Origin: Bryobacterales bacterium
GTDB lineage: Bacteria > Acidobacteriota > Terriglobia > Bryobacterales > Bryobacteraceae
Length of the DNA stretch: 6,271 nt
Direction: 5' to 3'
Assembly (NCBI GenBank): GCA_030838885.1
Contig: JAUZEU010000721.1
Span: 1-6,271, forward strand
Within the stretch, counting starts at the first letter, position 1, and each line of letters begins with the position of its first letter. The notes beneath the pieces were generated by a model. It was not told the origin of the DNA, did not search any database, and worked only from the letters and a program-made list of their open reading frames with translations. Positions 1-5,838 of the stretch are shown here, in pieces. The translations under genes and the position numbers were made by a program.

Positions 1-1283
1 TCAACCCGTTCACGGGAGAGTTCTATCGGGAAACTCTGCAGATGAGCCGGCTGACGCGCGAAATGTTCTGTCTGATGGAAGGGCGCCACGTTCATCCTTC
101 AACGCTCTACCCGGGAGGCGTGGGCACCGTACCGACCGTTCAGCTATTTACTGATTACATGGTGCGGCTGATGAAGTACGTCGAATTCATGAAGAAGGTC
201 GTTCCCCTGCATGACGATCTCTTCGACTTCTTCTATGAGGCTCTGCCCGGCTATGAGAAGGTTGGTCAGCGGAGGATTTTGCTGGGCTGTTGGGGATCAT
301 GGCAGAACCCGCACGTCTGCGATTACAAATACGAGAACATGGACACCTGGGGCAAGGCCATGTATGTCACGCCCGGTGTTGTGGTGGATGGCGAACTGGT
401 CACCACCAATCTGGTCGACATCAATCTCGGCATTCGAATTCTGCTCGGCAGTTCGTATTACGACGATTGGGACAACGGCGAGATGTTCGTCAGGAACGAT
501 CCGCTGGGCAACCCCGTTGACCGGCGCCATCCGTGGAACCAGACGACCACGCCGCGGCCCCAAAAGCGCGATTTCGGCGGCCACTACTCCTGGGTAATGT
601 CGCCACGCTGGTATGACAAACGGACAGGCGATTATCTGGCGCTTGACACGGGCGGTGGACCGCTCGCTCGTTTCTGGGCTACTGCGCTGGCCGGCATAGT
701 AGACATCGGCTATGTGAAGGCGACCGGTAACAGCGTAAAGATTTACTTGCCGAAGACTGCGACCAAGCCGGAGAAAGAGTTCGAATGGAAGATTCCGAAG
801 TGGAGCAATGCGCTGGAACGCGACCGCGCCCGCACGTACTTTCAGGCTTATGCGGCGGCTGCGGCTTTGCACTTTGCGGAAAAGGCCATGGGTGAACTCC
901 ATGCGGGGAAGACGCAAACCTGGCGGGAATTCAAGGTGCCCGATGAGGCTATCGGCTGCGGCTTCCACGAAGCAGTCCGCGGTGTACTCTCGCATCACGT
1001 CGTGATCAGAGAAGGCAAGATTGCGAACTACCATCCCTATCCGCCCACACCCTGGAACGCCAGCCCGCGCGATTCCTTCGGCACGCCCGGGCCCTACGAG
1101 GACGCGGTTCAGGATTGTCCGATCTTTGAAGAGAACGGGCCGGAGAATTTCAAGGGCATCGATATCATGCGTGCGGTGCGCAGCTTCGATCCGTGTCTGC
1201 CTTGCGGCGTTCACATGTATCTGGGTAACGGCCGGACGCTCGAAACGCGTCACTCGCCGATGTTTGGTGTACAGGCTCATTGA
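1..1283 (+). CDS. hhyL: [NiFe]-hydrogenase large subunit, group 1h type (5' truncated)
   Basis: This is the catalytic large subunit of an uptake [NiFe] hydrogenase, which oxidises H2 at a Ni-Fe(CN)2CO site. The reading frame is open from the first complete codon (position 3), and the residues before the ATG at 42 (NPFTGEFYRETLQ) read as coding. The gene therefore starts upstream, and the N-terminal RxCGxC nickel-ligand motif lies outside the window. Visible hallmarks are the L2-like GRHVHPST segment followed by YPGGVGT near the start, and the C-terminal nickel motif DPCLPCGVH at 1188-1214. In that motif the two cysteines supply the remaining Ni ligands. DPCLPCGVH followed by MYLGNG is what I recall for group 1h (formerly group 5) enzymes. 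A 22-residue extension follows the motif histidine, as expected of a precursor processed by the endopeptidase encoded at 4161. The stop overlaps the next gene. The hydrogenase identity is secure; the subgroup is from recalled signatures. Confidence 0.95.
   Translation, partial: NPFTGEFYRETLQMSRLTREMFCLMEGRHVHPSTLYPGGVGTVPTVQLFTDYMVRLMKYVEFMKKVVPLHDDLFDFFYEALPGYEKVGQRRILLGCWGSWQNPHVCDYKYENMDTWGKAMYVTPGVVVDGELVTTNLVDINLGIRILLGSSYYDDWDNGEMFVRNDPLGNPVDRRHPWNQTTTPRPQKRDFGGHYSWVMSPRWYDKRTGDYLALDTGGGPLARFWATALAGIVDIGYVKATGNSVKIYLPKTATKPEKEFEWKIPKWSNALERDRARTYFQAYAAAAALHFAEKAMGELHAGKTQTWREFKVPDEAIGCGFHEAVRGVLSHHVVIREGKIANYHPYPPTPWNASPRDSFGTPGPYEDAVQDCPIFEENGPENFKGIDIMRAVRSFDPCLPCGVHMYLGNGRTLETRHSPMFGVQAH
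1215..1280 (+). other. Cleavable C-terminal extension of the hydrogenase large subunit
   Basis: These are the 22 codons after the histidine of DPCLPCGVH, beginning MYLGNG and ending GVQAH. In [NiFe] hydrogenases that have a dedicated maturation protease, the peptide after this conserved His/Arg is removed once nickel is inserted, closing the active site. A matching protease lies in the same operon at 4161-4691. The exact cleavage point (between H and M) is inferred from family knowledge. Confidence 0.8.
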
Positions 1284-1795
1284 CCGGCGTGTCGACACCC
1301 ATGGTTTCTCAGCAGCGTCTGCAGCGAATTGAGGAGTTGATCGGGAAGTTCGAGAATTCCGCGGATCCGAGTACGCGTGCCGATGCCAAAAAACTGGTGC
1401 AGGCCATCATGGAATTCCATGGCGCCGCAATAGATCGCATGATGGAGATTATCGCCGCCTCCGAAGCTGAGCCGCCTGTCTTCGATCACTTCATCCGCGA
1501 CGACCTGGTATCGAGTTTATTGCTGCTGTACGGGTTGCATCCGGTCGATCTCGAGACACGCATTGTCCAGGCGCTGGATAAAGTCCGTCCCATCCTGCGG
1601 GCTCAGGCGGCCAATGTTTACCTGCTCCGTATTAACGATGGGGAGGTTCATTTGAGATTCGAAGGCAAGCCGGCTGGTCATCTGAGAAACGCGATTGAAG
1701 AAGAGATCTGCAAGGCGGCGGCGGATGTAACGGCAATACACATTGACGGGCTTGAAAGCCTTAAGACGAACGACCTGGTTCAGCTAACCCTGTGA
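1280..1795 (+). CDS. NifU-like domain protein lacking the cysteine pair
   Basis: This 171-residue protein (164 if the ATG at 1301 is used) has an N-terminal helical part, roughly residues 10-65, rich in R, E and A. A NifU C-terminal-like domain follows at about residues 85-160. The pattern LHPVDLETRIVQALDKVRP, then a strand-rich YLLRINDGEVHLRF, matches the start of NifU/Nfu domains in hydrogenase operons. Normal Nfu domains then carry a CxxC that holds a bridging [4Fe-4S] cluster. Here the corresponding place reads FEGKPAGHLRNAIEEE, with both cysteines absent and apparently a few residues deleted. The only cysteine is at about residue 144. The TTG at 1280 overlaps the upstream stop (TTGA) and would be translationally coupled. 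No convincing Shine-Dalgarno precedes either start, so the start is uncertain. The probable ancestral role is Fe-S delivery to the hydrogenase small subunit; the present role is unknown. Confidence 0.8.
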   Translation: MTGVSTPMVSQQRLQRIEELIGKFENSADPSTRADAKKLVQAIMEFHGAAIDRMMEIIAASEAEPPVFDHFIRDDLVSSLLLLYGLHPVDLETRIVQALDKVRPILRAQAANVYLLRINDGEVHLRFEGKPAGHLRNAIEEEICKAAADVTAIHIDGLESLKTNDLVQLTL

Positions 1796-2391
1796 CTTCC
1801 CTGGCCAGACTGCGTGAGTTCGGCCGCGAAAAGCCGGTGCCTGAGCGTTGCGAACTATGCAGCTTGCCACTGGGCGCCCGGCACGCTCACCTTGTGGAAC
1901 CGGCTACCCGTCGCCTGCTTTGCGCATGCCAGGCGTGCAGCATTCTGTTCAGCGTACGGGGCCTTTCATCCCGGTACGCGAGGGTGCCGCGCGAAGGCAG
2001 ATCCCTGGAGAATTTTCAATTAACGGACGCCGAGTGGGACGCTTTGATGATTCCGATCGATATGGCTTTCTTTTTCCGTTCCACTCCTGCCGGCAAAGTC
2101 GTTGCGATTTATCCTGGCCCGGCGGGCGCAACCGAATCGCTCCTGAGCCTGGGCGCGTGGGAAAAGATTGTCGAAAACAATCCGGAGCTGTCATCCATGG
2201 AGCCTGATGTTGAGGCGTTACTCGTCAACCGCATCTCCGACGAACGGAAATATTACATAGTGCCTATCGATCAGTGCTACAAGCTGGTGGGGCTGATCCG
2301 CACGCGGTGGCAAGGCTTTTCAGGAGGCTCGGAAGTCCGGCAGCAAATCAATATTTTCTTCGCCGAACTGAAAGAGCAATGTTGTGCCTGA
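1792..2391 (+). CDS. DUF5947-family hydrogenase-associated protein with cysteine pairs
   Basis: This 199-residue protein of unknown function resembles what I recall of the DUF5947 family, found beside group 1h hydrogenases. Near the N-terminus it has a CELC pair (C20, C23) followed by CACQAC (C44, C46, C49), with histidines at 31 and 33 between them. That arrangement could form a small zinc or Fe-S (rubredoxin-like) metal knuckle. The rest has conserved-looking blocks: AFFFRST, YPGPAGATESLLSL, EPDVEALLVNR and YKLVGLIRTRW. The protein ends in two adjacent cysteines (EQCCA). No signal peptide or membrane span is visible, so it is probably cytoplasmic. The GTG start overlaps the previous stop by 4 bases (GTGA) without a clear ribosome binding site, which suggests coupling. 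A role in electron transfer or assembly is inferred from context only. Confidence 0.85.
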   Translation: MTSLARLREFGREKPVPERCELCSLPLGARHAHLVEPATRRLLCACQACSILFSVRGLSSRYARVPREGRSLENFQLTDAEWDALMIPIDMAFFFRSTPAGKVVAIYPGPAGATESLLSLGAWEKIVENNPELSSMEPDVEALLVNRISDERKYYIVPIDQCYKLVGLIRTRWQGFSGGSEVRQQINIFFAELKEQCCA

Positions 2392-3013
2392 ACTGATGTT
2401 TCGAGTCGAGGGCGCCGAAGCTCATGCGTATGCAGCTGCGCCGCTGCTGGTTTTCAAGGTCCGGATCACCAACGCGAATCCTAAAGAAACGTTGCACAGT
2501 GTTTCGGTGCAATGTCAGATACAAATTCAGTCCGCGCGCCGACGTTACACGGCCGAAGAGCAACAACGCCTGACGGATCTGTTTGGCTCCCCCGATCGGT
2601 GGAGTCTCACGCTGCGCAACATGCTTTGGACACATTCGACCTTCGTCGTTCCCGGCTTTCAGGGTGTCACATTCGTCGATCTTCCCGTGCACTGCACCTT
2701 CGATTTCAATGTCGCCGCTACAAAGTATTTTGCCGCCATTGACGGCGGCGAGATCCCGATTCTGTTTCAGTTCAGCGGTACCGCGTTCTACGAAGCCGAC
2801 GACGGCGCGCTTCAGGTAAGTCCCATTCCATGGAATCGTGAAGCGGAATATAAGTTACCGGTCGCCGTGTGGAAGCAGATGATGGATCTTTATTACCCAA
2901 ACACTGCGTGGATGCATCTGCGCCGCGACGTGTTCGAGCGCCTTCTTGCTTACAAGACGCTCCATGGCATTCCTACGTGGGAACAAACCATTGAGCGCAT
3001 GCTGCCATCATGA
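2384..3013 (+). CDS. DUF6084-family hydrogenase-associated protein
   Basis: This 209-residue protein of unknown function matches what I recall of the DUF6084 family. The GTG start overlaps the upstream gene by 8 bases. It is preferred over the ATG at 2396 because the resulting N-terminus (MPELMFRVEGAEAH) fits the family pattern. Alternating hydrophobic stretches such as LLVFKVRITNANP, SVQCQIQIQ, VTFVDLPVHCTFDFNV and IPILFQFSGTAFYE suggest a beta-sandwich. The C-terminal third is more helical (VAVWKQMMDLYYPN, then a segment ending TWEQTIERML). It has two isolated cysteines and no metal-binding pattern, signal peptide or membrane span. Its invariant place between the DUF5947-type gene and the 384-residue gene suggests these three work together, perhaps as an assembly scaffold. 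That role is inference. Confidence 0.85.
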   Translation: MPELMFRVEGAEAHAYAAAPLLVFKVRITNANPKETLHSVSVQCQIQIQSARRRYTAEEQQRLTDLFGSPDRWSLTLRNMLWTHSTFVVPGFQGVTFVDLPVHCTFDFNVAATKYFAAIDGGEIPILFQFSGTAFYEADDGALQVSPIPWNREAEYKLPVAVWKQMMDLYYPNTAWMHLRRDVFERLLAYKTLHGIPTWEQTIERMLPS

Positions 3014-4164
3014 ACTCCGAAATTGTCGAGAAAATCGCCGACGCTGTGCTGTATGAGGGGTACATCCTTTATCCGTACCGCGCGTCGGCGATCAAGAACC
3101 AGCAGCGCTGGAATTTCGGAACCCTAGGCCCGGATGAGTTCATGCAGACGGAGTGTCTGGTGGTTGGGACAGCGGAAACGGAGCTTGATGTGAAGGTTCG
3201 GTTCCTGCAGATGATCGCGCGTGAGGGTGAGGTGTGGAACGAGGGCGTCAGCCGTTCTGTGCAGCTGTGCCATATTCAACTCAACGGCCCCGAGCACACA
3301 CAAGCATTTGAATTTAACCACGGTATTAAATTCAACAGCGACATTACAGGGACGGTTGGGATAACCTGCCTGATGCTGCGAGACCGGCTGTTCCGCGTGA
3401 CCGTGCGCATCACCAACGGCAATCCGGTCACGGAGGGTACCCATGAGGCGACTCTGCTGCGTTCGCTGGTTTCCACCCACACCATTCTGAGCATCGGCCG
3501 GGTTGAACACAATCAGGGCGAGTTTGTCTCTCTACTCGATACGCCGGAGCAGTATCGAGAAGAGGCCGCGCAGTGTAAAAATTTTGGCACGTGGCCGGTT
3601 ATTGCGGGGGAACAGGGCACGCGCGACACGTTGCTTTCCTCTCCGATCATTCTTTACGACTACCCGCAAATCGCGCCGGAAAGCGGCGGCGACTATTTTG
3701 ACGGCACCGAGATGGATGAGATGCTGGCGCTCCGCGTCCTCACGTTGACAGACGAAGAGAAGCGTGAAGTGCGTGCGGGCGATGAGCGTGCCCGCCGTAT
3801 TCTGGAACGGACCGAGATGATGCCGAACGATCACATGCTGAAACTTCACGGTGCGGTTCGCGGGATGAAGCCGGTCCAGGAGGAGCCTGCTCCCGAGAGC
3901 ATTCGGGTCTTCGGTGTGGATGTAAAAAAAGGCGATCGTGTGCGGCTGTGGCCCAGGAAGGGCGGCGATATTTTCGATATGGCACTCGAGGGTAAGGTTG
4001 CGATCATCGATACCGTCGAGCAGGATTTCGAGAGCCGAGTGCACCTGGCTGTAGTCCTGGAGGATGATCCGGGAAGGGATCTGGGGGAATTACGGCAGCC
4101 GGGGCATCGTTTCTTCTTTTCGCCCGAAGAGATCGAACCGCTGGCACTCGAGGATCAAGTGTGA
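3010..4164 (+). CDS. Conserved hypothetical protein of group 1h hydrogenase operons
   Basis: This 384-residue protein has no function I can name, but I recall homologues of this architecture in group 1h hydrogenase operons. The N-terminal block (residues about 5-45: AVLYEGYILYPYRASAIKNQ, then RWNFGTLGP) is very characteristic. A middle region of roughly 250 residues is strand-rich and includes LMLRDRLFRVTVRITNGN. A linker with many acidic and basic residues (about 235-295) follows. The C-terminal domain begins near residue 302 (GVDVKKGDRVRLWPRKGGD) and runs through VHLAVVLEDDPG to RQPGHRFFFSPEEIEPL; it looks like a small SH3/KOW-type barrel. No signal peptide, membrane span or cysteine cluster is seen. 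The ATG overlaps the upstream stop (ATGA), and the downstream protease gene starts inside its stop (GTGA). It may be a chaperone or scaffold for hydrogenase assembly; this is inferred only. Confidence 0.85.
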   Translation: MNSEIVEKIADAVLYEGYILYPYRASAIKNQQRWNFGTLGPDEFMQTECLVVGTAETELDVKVRFLQMIAREGEVWNEGVSRSVQLCHIQLNGPEHTQAFEFNHGIKFNSDITGTVGITCLMLRDRLFRVTVRITNGNPVTEGTHEATLLRSLVSTHTILSIGRVEHNQGEFVSLLDTPEQYREEAAQCKNFGTWPVIAGEQGTRDTLLSSPIILYDYPQIAPESGGDYFDGTEMDEMLALRVLTLTDEEKREVRAGDERARRILERTEMMPNDHMLKLHGAVRGMKPVQEEPAPESIRVFGVDVKKGDRVRLWPRKGGDIFDMALEGKVAIIDTVEQDFESRVHLAVVLEDDPGRDLGELRQPGHRFFFSPEEIEPLALEDQV

Positions 4165-4691
4165 TACCGGGCATACTCATCGCGGGAATCGGCAACATCT
4201 TCCTGGGCGACGATGCGTTCGGCTGCGAGGTCGTTCGCAAACTCTTGACGCGGCGACACCCCGACTGCGTGCGTATATTCGATTTTGGAATTCGCGGATT
4301 CGACTTGACGTACGCGCTGCTTGACGGTCCCGCCACGGTCATCCTGGTGGATGCCGTGCCGCGCGGGGAAGCTCCGGGGACGGTGTACCTGATCGAGCTG
4401 GAGTTCGGCACTCTGGACGAGGCTGATGGCGAACAGAACCTGGTTGAGATGCACGGCATGGATCCGGTCAGAGTGTTAGGTATGGTTCGGTCTATGGGCG
4501 GCGAATTCCATCGCGTTTTGCTGGTGGGTTGCGAACCGCTTACCTTCGGACTGGAAGAAGAGGGCGAGGGGCGCATCGGATTGAGCGGTCCTGTAGAAGC
4601 AGCCGTGGATGAAGCCGTGCGAATGATCGAGTCCGTGGTGGCAGACATAGTGGTAAGCGAACAAATGCAAAACGTGGAGGTAAGGAAATGA
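4161..4691 (+). CDS. hupD: Hydrogenase maturation endopeptidase (HupD/HyaD family)
   Basis: This 176-residue nickel-dependent endopeptidase removes the C-terminal extension of the hydrogenase large-subunit precursor after nickel insertion, in the cytoplasm. The N-terminal signature GIGNIFLGDDAFG (residues 9-21) is diagnostic. By comparison with E. coli HybD (E16, D62, H93), the nickel-sensing residues should be D18, D64 (in VILVDAV) and H98 (in VEMHGMDP), all present. The DFGIRGFDL segment (41-49) corresponds to the substrate-recognition loop. The length is close to the family norm, with a short extra tail. The GTG start overlaps the previous stop by 4 bases (GTGA). The substrate is almost certainly the large subunit at the start of this operon. 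The symbol follows the family; strain-specific names differ. Confidence 0.95.
   Translation: MIPGILIAGIGNIFLGDDAFGCEVVRKLLTRRHPDCVRIFDFGIRGFDLTYALLDGPATVILVDAVPRGEAPGTVYLIELEFGTLDEADGEQNLVEMHGMDPVRVLGMVRSMGGEFHRVLLVGCEPLTFGLEEEGEGRIGLSGPVEAAVDEAVRMIESVVADIVVSEQMQNVEVRK
4676..4681 (+). promoter_or_regulatory. Strong ribosome binding site for the 35-residue membrane protein
   Basis: GGAGGT lies inside the 3' end of the protease gene, 6 bases before the ATG at 4688. It is the best Shine-Dalgarno match of any start in this operon; most other starts depend on overlap with the preceding stop. It supports the short downstream gene as real and suggests that gene is translated efficiently. Confidence 0.75.
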
Positions 4692-4795
4692 AGAGCGGTA
4701 GCATCATCGGGAAAGTGATGTTTGGAATCCTTGTTGCGGGAATCATCATGTCCCTGCCGGATATCAAACGCTACATTCGCATCAGCACTATGTAA
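4688..4795 (+). CDS. 35-residue single-span membrane protein (DUF6893-like)
   Basis: This short gene overlaps the protease stop (ATGA) and is preceded by GGAGGT. The peptide begins MKSGSIIGKV, has a hydrophobic stretch MFGILVAGIIMSL (about residues 11-23) and ends with a basic tail PDIKRYIRISTM. It reads as one membrane helix, with the basic C-terminus probably on the cytoplasmic side by the positive-inside rule. The 'SLPDIKRYIRI' tail matches what I remember of the DUF6893 small proteins in actinobacterial hydrogenase operons. The role is not established. Anchoring or positioning the hydrogenase at the membrane, or passing electrons toward the quinone pool as part of a small membrane module, would be plausible. 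It is easily missed by gene finders with a length cutoff. Confidence 0.82.
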   Translation: MKSGSIIGKVMFGILVAGIIMSLPDIKRYIRISTM

Positions 4796-4803
4796 GCGGC
4801 CGG

Positions 4804-5151
4804 ATGCATGAACTCTCCATCGCGCTCAGTATTCTGGAAGGCGCTGCCGAAGAGGTTGAACGGCAGGGCGGGGGACGAGTGTATGCCATCCATTTGAAGC
4901 TGGGATCCCTCTCCGGCGTGGCGAAAGACGCTCTGATTTTCTCGTATAAGCTGGCGTCTGAAGGCACGCCATTCGAGGAATCGCGTCTGGTGATTGACGA
5001 AGTGCCTGTAGTCGTATTCTGTCCTGAGTGCCGGGCCGAACGGCGACTATCTTCGATACAGCAATTCTGTTGCGCCGTATGCGGGACGCCAACGCCGGAT
5101 GTAGTGCGCGGCAGAGAGCTTGAGATAGCCGGACTGGAGATGGATGTATGA
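4804..5151 (+). CDS. hypA: HypA nickel metallochaperone
   Basis: This 115-residue protein delivers nickel to the hydrogenase large-subunit precursor together with HypB. It begins MHELSIA, with the essential nickel-binding H2 directly after the start methionine. It carries the structural zinc site as two CxxC pairs, C73/C76 (CPEC) and C90/C93 (CAVC), the same positions as in E. coli HypA. The KLGSLSGV motif in the middle is typical of the family. The start is fixed by the MHE motif, and only a weak purine-rich site precedes it. It lies 8 bases after the small membrane protein, the only non-overlapping junction in the operon, and its stop overlaps hypB (ATGA). Confidence 0.97.
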   Translation: MHELSIALSILEGAAEEVERQGGGRVYAIHLKLGSLSGVAKDALIFSYKLASEGTPFEESRLVIDEVPVVVFCPECRAERRLSSIQQFCCAVCGTPTPDVVRGRELEIAGLEMDV

Positions 5152-5825
5152 CGGCGCAGCCTCGCATTGTTGAAGTCCGGCAGAAAGTGTTGCGGCGCAA
5201 TGACGTTCTCGCCGGCGAGTTGCGTGACCGTTTCCGCGAGGCGGGTGTTTATGTCGTAAGTCTGGTCTCAAGCCCGGGTTCCGGCAAGACCGCTTTTCTC
5301 GAGAAAATTCTGACAATGATGGGGCGCCAAGCTCGCATCGCGGCTCTCGTCGGAGATCTTGCAACAGACAACGATGCTGTCCGGCTCGCGCGCGCCGGGG
5401 TGCCCGTGCGCCAGATTGTGACCGGAACAGTTTGCCACCTTGATGCTGTAATGGTCCAGTCGGCGCTGGAGGGTTGGAAGCTCGCCGAGCTGGATTATCT
5501 GTTCATCGAGAACGTCGGTAATCTGGTCTGCCCATCGAGCTACGATCTGGGAGAAAATTTGCGCGTGGTGCTGATGTCGGTGACCGAGGGCGAAGACAAA
5601 CCTCTCAAGTATCCGACAATCTTCAACGGTGCTGACATCGCCGTAGTCACGAAGATTGACATCGCCGCTGCAGTGGAATTCGATTGGAATGCTGCGCGTG
5701 CCAATATACAGGCCGTGCGCCCGGAAATGGAAATCTTCAGAGTCTCAGCCCGGAGCGGTGAAGGATTGACGGAGTGGCTCGCAAGTGTGGAATCCCGCCG
5801 GGCTGCGAAAAACCGGCCAGGATAG
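5148..5825 (+). CDS. hypB: HypB GTPase, nickel insertion factor
   Basis: This 225-residue SIMIBI-class GTPase drives nickel transfer from HypA into the hydrogenase large subunit. It has the P-loop SSPGSGKT (41-48), a GDLATDND switch region (69-76), and the G-domain metal site C96/H97 in GTVCHLDA with C128 in NLVCPSS. The 32-residue spacing from C96 to C128 equals that of C166 to C198 in E. coli HypB. A TKID base-recognition motif lies near 168-171, with T where N is commoner. It lacks both the N-terminal CxxCGC high-affinity nickel site and the histidine-rich storage stretch of some HypBs, so it is a minimal form. It starts inside the hypA stop (ATGA). The operon appears to end here, since the next recognisable gene is convergent. 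Confidence 0.97.
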   Translation: MTAQPRIVEVRQKVLRRNDVLAGELRDRFREAGVYVVSLVSSPGSGKTAFLEKILTMMGRQARIAALVGDLATDNDAVRLARAGVPVRQIVTGTVCHLDAVMVQSALEGWKLAELDYLFIENVGNLVCPSSYDLGENLRVVLMSVTEGEDKPLKYPTIFNGADIAVVTKIDIAAAVEFDWNAARANIQAVRPEMEIFRVSARSGEGLTEWLASVESRRAAKNRPG

Positions 5826-5838
5826 TCCCCACGGCCGG
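5813..5838 (+). terminator. Possible stem-loop at the end of hypB
   Basis: CCGGCC at 5813-5818 can pair with GGCCGG at 5833-5838 around a 14-base loop that contains the hypB stop codon. No run of T follows (GCAAATTGG), so this is not a standard intrinsic terminator. It is listed only as a weak candidate for a transcript-end structure. Confidence 0.2.

Noticed and set aside
42..44. ATG at 42 as the start of the hydrogenase large subunit
   Set aside because: The frame is open to the window edge and the upstream residues NPFTGEFYRETL look like part of the conserved protein. Starting at 42 would also omit the essential N-terminal RxCGxC motif.
297..1298. Long - strand open frame of 333 codons opposite the large subunit
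   Set aside because: It lies entirely antisense to an unmistakable hydrogenase gene, has an arginine-rich composition typical of a mirrored GC-rich frame, and shows no domain.
1280..1795. A normal NifU/Nfu Fe-S scaffold
   Set aside because: The domain resemblance is clear, but the CxxC that holds the cluster is absent, so Fe-S transfer should not be asserted.
4004..4648. Open - strand frame of 214 codons opposite the protease gene
   Set aside because: Its serine, proline and threonine-rich composition is that of an antisense frame; the + strand protease has all family motifs.
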